In this document: positions 58,151-64,000 of the stretch, one piece after another
How positions within the stretch are numbered: position 1 is the first letter of the stretch
Layout: each line of letters starts with the position of its first letter
Assembly (NCBI GenBank): GCA_012861695.1
Contig: JAAOOA010000183.1
Span: 222,501-286,500, forward strand
Reading direction: 5' to 3'
Length of the DNA: 64,000 nt
Origin: Trematomus loennbergii
Taxonomy: Eukaryota; Chordata; Actinopteri; Perciformes; Nototheniidae
Translations under genes and position numbers: made by a program
Notes under the pieces: generated by a model
Told to the model about the DNA's origin: nothing
The model's input: the letters and a program-made list of their open reading frames with translations, nothing else
Databases searched by the model: none

Positions 58151-58515
58151 CAGATTTGTTGCTGAAAAAAATCCCCGTGACCTCTGGAATTTGGGGTCAA
58201 TATGGGTTGTATCTTTGCTTTGACCAAGTACGACTGCAGGTTTCTGTTTTTCCTAAACGCTGCAATAATAGTGTGGTCTTGTAAAATGTCCGTTTTTCCT
58301 ATAATGTTTTGAAAGTTGGATTTGATGACTCTGACTAATTTAACAGCTGACTGGGAATATGTAGTTATAAAAGGCAATTTGGAGGAGACCAAAATGGGTT
58401 TCGTATGTTGAAATGTTCTAAAGCATGTTTTTAGAAAGGAACGAGTATACCCTCTAGAGAACAATGCTCCAAAGAGCATTTTAGTGGCCATTATGAAATC
58501 ATCTCTGCTACTGCA
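58151..58515 (-). pseudogene. Second Penelope-like fragment, 5' of the main copy
   Basis: Nearly identical to 55107-55480: MATKMLFGALFSRGYTRSFL, FITTYSQSAVKLVRVIKSNF, QSYLVKAKIQPILTPNSR. It begins three bases from the start codon of the main copy and has the same orientation. At 58515 the homology stops at an LTR. Partial tandem copies are common for Penelope-like elements. Confidence 0.88.
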
Positions 58516-59039
58516 TGTGGAGGAAACTTCTGTGTAGTAATGCATGGAGTCACCGACTCAGGAAGGAGACACGGTGAGAGTTGGAGCTTTGATGTCAAAC
58601 ACTGATGGGTTTATTCAGAGTATTCGGCCGGAGGATTCACATCACAAGTCAAAGAGTCAGAGGTTCTGACCACACGGTAGAGTTGCCACGTCAATTCTGA
58701 AGAGCCTCTCTCTATGCTAGACCTTTTAACTGGTTCACAGAGAGAAATCAACATCTCTGAAGGAGTAGACTAAACAGCTGGGAACACTGAGCCACCTGCG
58801 TCTGACACTCATGGCCTCAAAGATTTCACATCTTAGAGTCCACAAACACCGATAAAGAAGTGCCTCAGTGTTCTCACAACAAGTACCCTTCGTGCCAGTC
58901 AAGTTGACCGGTCACAAACTGGTGACAACAACACATATGGCACCAAGGCCTTTCCTTAAAGGAGATAACAGACGACAGAGTAGATCATAAAACGTCACAG
59001 AGCAAAAGGTTAGATATCTAGAAGAATTATTCCTTAACA
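58516..59039 (-). repeat. LTR of a minus-strand LTR retroelement
   Basis: On the minus strand the segment starts TGTTAAGGAA and ends TTCCTCCACA, the TG...CA pattern of LTRs with mirrored terminal bases. Directly before its start on that strand is a polypurine tract. An AATAAA lies about 90 bases before the 3' end (plus-strand TTTATT at about 58610). The left border cuts the Penelope fragment exactly at CTGCAT. No second LTR is in the window; it should lie beyond 64000. Assignment to retrovirus-like or gypsy-like type is not possible from this. Confidence 0.75.
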
Positions 59040-59058
59040 GTTCCTCTCTTTTTTTATC
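59040..59058 (-). promoter_or_regulatory. Polypurine tract
   Basis: On the minus strand GATAAAAAAAGAGAGGAAC abuts the LTR start TGTTAAGG. This primes plus-strand DNA synthesis in LTR retroelements. Confidence 0.75.
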
Positions 59059-60690
59059 ATTTTTGATAACCTTAAAACATTAGTCTAATAATAATTCTGG
59101 TCAATACTTAAATCAATAGGCGTCTTTAGATTCGAGTGTGGTCTCACCTTACATTCAATTACATCACAAAGTAGAATAAGATTGAAACATTCAATCACAA
59201 TGATTGATACAGGCAATCATAATAGGAAAGATTATCTCTCATCAGTGTTTGGAGCATCTTTTGTCAATAAGCACAATAATAAACACACATAAAACACAGA
59301 TACATAATAGCAAAATATTTGTTCTAAACTAATATCTTTTATCATTTAAACCATTAGTTAATGTCATTTATCAAACTATAAAATCAAAACCAGTAACAGC
59401 CTAAACATTTGCTTTAAAGCAATCACTAGTCAAAAGCATTTCAAACTTAGGATCATCAGAGATCCAGCTAAGGCATAACATTCACAGGTGATTTGATCAA
59501 TCTGTAATCTGCAAAGTTGCAGTGTCCTCAATTTTAGGATTACTTTACGTTTACTTCATTACGCTTTAGTCAAGAATAAGGCACTTAGTCTTAGTAAAAT
59601 CAATACATTCATTTTAATCAAGTACATTGTTCAAAATCTGAAAAGGAAAAGTTAGGCAAATATTCAAAGACTTTTGTAAAAACCTGGAAAGGAAAGATTA
59701 AACATTCTTAAAACTTGAATTCATACATTTGTGAATGCTACAACTAATCTGCACCAAATTAAGTCTATCACTTATTCTTATTAGCCATACTTACCTGAAC
59801 ATGTACTTATGTTACTTGGAAAGGGTTCTTCTGTGTTTATCTAATATAGAATATCAATTTCTTTAAATTATACTTCTCTAATTTGAGGATCAAATATGCT
59901 ACATAATTGTTATATGAATTATTATAAATATTTGTTTTGGGCCAAAACTGAAATGAATCCAGTACTTGAAACATCATTTTAGGTCTGTCTGTTCATGGAC
60001 AATACATTACAGAGTAGTGTTGTTAAGCCTGAGTGCTGGATGATTAAGGATATTAACATTATCTGTTATAATATTAGAAATACCTTATTATTCAATACTT
60101 TATAATCTGAGAATATTTATTTATTAATTTTGTTTAGTGTGAAAGTGTAATCTGATCTGACTAAATATATTTATCAGCACTATTTAACACATGTCTGGTC
60201 ATTGGAAATATAAAGACCAATCATTAATTGTACATCTTTAAACATCTGGTTATTCAATTCAAAGTTCATCTTTGTACGAGAGCTGGAAAAACATGTCCGT
60301 CAGTCTTCGTTCTCCTCCTCCCTTTATGACACTGAGTGTCTGGTGTGTAAAGGCATCCTGATACTGTAGATTAGCACTGAGGTGCTGATTGGCTCAAACT
60401 CATCTTCATCAGAGCGCCATAATTCAACCCCCCAATTGCTCTGCTTTTGTGTGGCTCATTCAGTGAGCACTGTAGTTAATCCCCCAGTGAGACGGAGGCT
60501 CATCTGCCGGTATTCCTTCTGCTATCTGCTTGAGTACAACTGCGTATTCCTGATGCATCCAGGTGTCCCCCCCGTGATGGGAGAGGTTAGGAAGACATCA
60601 AACTCCTCCAAGAAACATGGAACCTTGTATTATAGAAACCTCTGAAACCCTCGCTCGTCCTGCAGGGTTGTCTGCTAGAGCCCACCGAGC
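59059..60690. other. AT-rich interior, no protein recognised
   Basis: By position this should be the 3' interior of the LTR element (minus strand), but no gag, pol or env block is recognisable. The plus frame 60382-60645 has no known domain. Either the interior is strongly decayed or other sequence has replaced it. Confidence 0.4.
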
Positions 60691-61015
60691 AGAAAGATGA
60701 AGAGAAGAACCCCCTCTTATCATAAAGGTGAAGAGAAACATCCCATCTTATCTGAAAGGTGAAGAGAAGCATCCCCTCTTATCTGAAAGGGGAAGAGAAG
60801 CATCCCATCTTATCTGAAAGGTGAAGAGAAGCATCCCATCTTATCTGAAAGGGGAAGAGAAGCATCCCATCTTATCTGAAAGGTGAAGAGAAGCATCCCA
60901 TCTTATCTGAAAGGTGAAGAGAAGCATCCCCTCTTATCTGAAAGGGAAGAGAAGCATCCCATCTTATCTGAAAGGTGAAGAGAAGCATCCCATCTTATCA
61001 GAAGGTGAGAAGCAT
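60690..61015. repeat. 31-bp minisatellite, about 10 copies
   Basis: Unit AGGTGAAGAGAAGCATCCCA followed by TCTTATCTGAA, with a GGGAAGAGAAG variant. The borders decay to partial units on both sides. The plus frame (RSIPSYLKGE-like) is repeat translation. Confidence 0.93.
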
Positions 61016-64000
61016 CCTCTCATCTCGAACGACCTCGTGCTTCCTTGCACGTGGCTGGGGGTGCTCTCTGCACCCGGAGAGTGTGACCCTCTCTCTCTGA
61101 CCCTTGGCCTTGAGAGCTGTCCTAGTTATTGGGTTAACACCTGATAGGGATGTTTTTTCTGAGTGAAGACAACTCAAAGTAATGGATTAGCACATTATCA
61201 TTTAATTACAAAAATAGGCCCCTCAGAATTATTTGGGAGCCTTCCTGACACATGCACATTATCATTTTGAAGGTTTGTGTTAGTCATTGAACATGCAAGA
61301 ATCATATACTCATCAGTCCATAGCAGAGACATGTTATTGTAAGTTAAAGGTGAGCTTGTCCCTGTGGATATAACCCCTTCTCAATGATTCTAAATGTATA
61401 TTAATTCACCATTTACCTTTTGATAAAATATTAGTTTATCAGAAATATTTAGTCTCTTCCATAAAACATAGGTTTGAGAAATAAATTACCCAATATAAAA
61501 TCAATTACTCAATATAATTGACTCTTCCCTCCCTTTTCTTACATATGGTACATATGAAATAATAACTTAGGAGTCTATTTAAGCATGGTATAGTTTATAA
61601 TCTATTAATCGAGAAGACTCAGTATCACCTGTGTGCAGCTTACAAAAAACCATTGTGATAAACATATATTATGCAGGAAATGGATACATTTGTTGAAAAA
61701 CAAAGCATATCTGATTTGGGAGGAAAAGTTTCATCCCTTTAACATCTGAGTTATTACTGAAGGCATAGCATGAATGATATTGGGTGTCTGAGGGTGTCAT
61801 TACTGAGAAATGTCAAACAAAATCAAAACCTTACATTTGAAAACAGGTTTGCATTCCTCCACTGAAGGTGACGTTATCATTGGAAACAATAAAAGCTAAT
61901 TGTTTTGATGTAGAATCTATAATTGAATCGTTAGAGCAGAACAGAATGGTTGTATTGTAGCCTGAGTTTTGTGCAGCCTTTAGTTTTACCAGGTGGAAAC
62001 ATTGTCTATATAATGTGAATACATGTAGAACTAGACATTAAGAGACCCCTGACATTAGGCCTATTTGAAACAATAGTAGGGGCTTTTACCAGCTCGCCAA
62101 CTTACAGGCATCCTCTGCATAGCAGTATGAATAGCCTTAAAAACAACCCACTCTGCGGTAACGAGAGTCATGTATCTGAACCAAATGCCCTAAGTGAAGC
62201 CGTTAGTCTCATCTGACTGACCCAAGGGTTGGTGCTGGTGTGACAGGGAGGCTTCCAAGTGTTCATAGCAGATGTCATGCTTTCAGTTCATGGCTCAGTG
62301 GGGGGGAGCAGACCCATGTGAGACAGTATCAACGGCTGTAATGTTCAGTTTGAGGAGTGTCATTCTCTCTGGGAGCAGGAAATGGTGTCCATTCAGACCA
62401 GACCATTAATGTCATGTAGAGCAGCCATAGCATCTCTGTGACTGCACTCAGCCGGACTGCAGCAGGGCAGAACTGGGTGACTTTTAGTGAAGCCGTCCAA
62501 GGCCATAGACAAAATGGAACCACGTACTAACAAAAGGGACACAAGGTCATCAATGTCTCTCTTTACCTTTGGCCTAATTGTAAAACAAATTAGTGGAAGA
62601 AATGTGGAACACTAATCCATCATCATGTGACATTTAGAGTTAATTTAAATAATTACTTATGGGTTGAAGTCAAATTAACATTAACATTAGAACTAAAGTC
62701 AGTCAAAATTGGACTTGCACGGATCAGAATCTAATCAATACACCATTTTCCCAGCTCTGTAATGAAAAGGATATCAAGATTAGGTACATTACAGGAGTGT
62801 TAAAACATCCAAACATGCACACTTATCTTATTCTAGTAGAGATTAGAGGACAGGTCTAATGTTGTGAACAAAATGATCAAGTCAAGTTATTTTATTTATT
62901 TTATCTTATGTACCACATTTAATTTAATAATTAATCTTAAATTACTAATAACTTTAAAGAAGGCAACAATTTACAATGTGGATAAGGTGACTACTTATCC
63001 AAAGTGTGTGGGTGTGTGTGGTGTGTGAACAGCTTGTCTGCCCAAGGTTAAAACATTTGGGACAGCAGTGAGAATGTTATGAGAAACAATTTGTTGCTTA
63101 GACTGAACTCGAAAGAAGCTGAGATTAGAACATTTTAAATAAATCAAAACACTTGTACATTAATTAAATACATTTGACATTTAGCTTGAGCTGGGTTCAA
63201 TACTTTCTTTATGGTATTTAAATTGGGCTCAAGTAGAACCTTTACATGGATTTGGCTTGCAACACAAAGTGATACCGATCTCTGTCTGTTATGATTTGAA
63301 AGTCTCATGATTTAAAGTGTAGGGCTGTGAAGGAGAGGCCCTTGGAAAACATCTACTTTTTTTAACTGTAATTACTTATTGTAAAGAGATTGCAACATTA
63401 TACTTTTTAATTGCTCAATTCATTTAACACATTTATTATGCACACTGTAATGAAAACGTCAACAAATATATTGATCCTGGCTTAACCAGCGACCTTTACT
63501 CTTTTGTTCATAAGCTCGGTTTCAGAAAACTTGTCAGTAGTTTAACAACTATTAGAATTTTAGTAATGTCTATGGAGACCAATTGGTTGATACGAGAAAT
63601 CATTTGAAGCAGTTTAATAAAGAATGTTAAACTATATTTAAAACTGTAATTAAACTTCAACTTATATTAATTATCTGAATCCAGTGGCCAGTTGGAACAG
63701 ATAATCAACAAAGTTTCCATTTTGCAGCAACAGCGCAAAAGGTTTCAACAATAATTTGTATTATGTCTGAGTCAAGTTCTGTCTTATCAGCTTTGTTTCG
63801 GAATGTGTTCAATACATTACGTTTTTTTCATTATTACCATACAATACATAGATTTAGAATAAATGAAACAAATAATACAACATTGACCTAAAACAGCAGA
63901 CAGATTTTGCACCCTGACCTCCTCAGGCAGGTTTTTACGACCAGCAGTGATGCCTCTGAGGGTCTCAGGGTGCAGGACGGGGCATAGGGTTTATAAAAGG
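61016..64000. other. AT-rich region, nothing recognised
   Basis: No convincing coding frame on either strand. The stretch 62000-62560 is less AT-rich and holds a 64-codon minus frame (EMLWLLYMTLMVWSEWTPFP) without a known domain. A short GT run is at 63005-63025. The end (63900-64000) is cut by the window. Confidence 0.4.

Overview
This window reads as a transposon-rich stretch of a teleost fish genome. The evidence is a fish-type FISNA-NACHT NLR gene copy, an agmatinase exon, a trypsin-like protease exon, and the mix of mobile DNA: several hAT families, a Tc1/mariner fossil, TTAA-target elements, BEL/Pao and Ty3/gypsy retroelements, an L2/CR1-type LINE, a Penelope-like element, plus long CA/GT/AG microsatellites. 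There is no bacterial or phage content and I see no CRISPR array, rRNA or tRNA. Coding exons are spliced, so most long open frames are either transposon fragments or open readings of tandem repeats.

Layout. 1-8.7 kb: a broken minus-strand NLR gene copy (N-terminal exons at about 8.6 and 8.3-8.5 kb, FISNA-NACHT exon 6325-8110, LRR exons 6067-6239 and 1608-1781). A 1.1 kb TTAA element and a 2.6 kb hAT element with an 8-bp target duplication and a 1 kb satellite inside it lie in its last intron. 9.9-10.6 kb: Tc1 remnant. 10.7-30.6 kb: a low-copy repeat (here 'R') present as four units A-D. Unit A is split by a 10.4 kb BEL/Pao element, which is split by an L2-type LINE, which is split by a second TTAA element. 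Unit B is split by a 3.8 kb hAT element that still carries most of its transposase. Unit C shares B's hAT junction and an internal deletion. Unit D keeps the intact pre-insertion site of the BEL element. 30.6-36 kb: a 731-bp hAT MITE, a GC-rich perfect hairpin, microsatellites and a captured scrap of protease exon. 36.1-43.7 kb: a ZMYM/TTF-type hAT carcass holding a 2.3 kb coding-derived minisatellite and a gypsy gag-protease fragment. 44-54.7 kb: two recognisable host exons (agmatinase, minus; trypsin-like protease, plus), a 2.2 kb decamer array touching the agmatinase exon, and a roughly 147-bp tandem array carrying palindromic X-box-like sites. 54.7-58.5 kb: a degenerate minus-strand Penelope-like element preceded by a truncated second copy. 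58.5-64 kb: an LTR and polypurine tract of a minus-strand LTR retroelement, then AT-rich DNA with no recognised gene.

The genes do not form a pathway. What the window shows best is insertion order, because several insertions have exact target duplications and two empty sites can be read directly. It also shows repeated birth of minisatellites inside coding DNA (at least four independent cases). I found no convincing new functional system. The best leads are the X-box-palindrome array, the GC-rich hairpin, the nearly complete hAT transposase with an expanded acidic repeat, and the unusual N-terminal region of the Penelope-like element.
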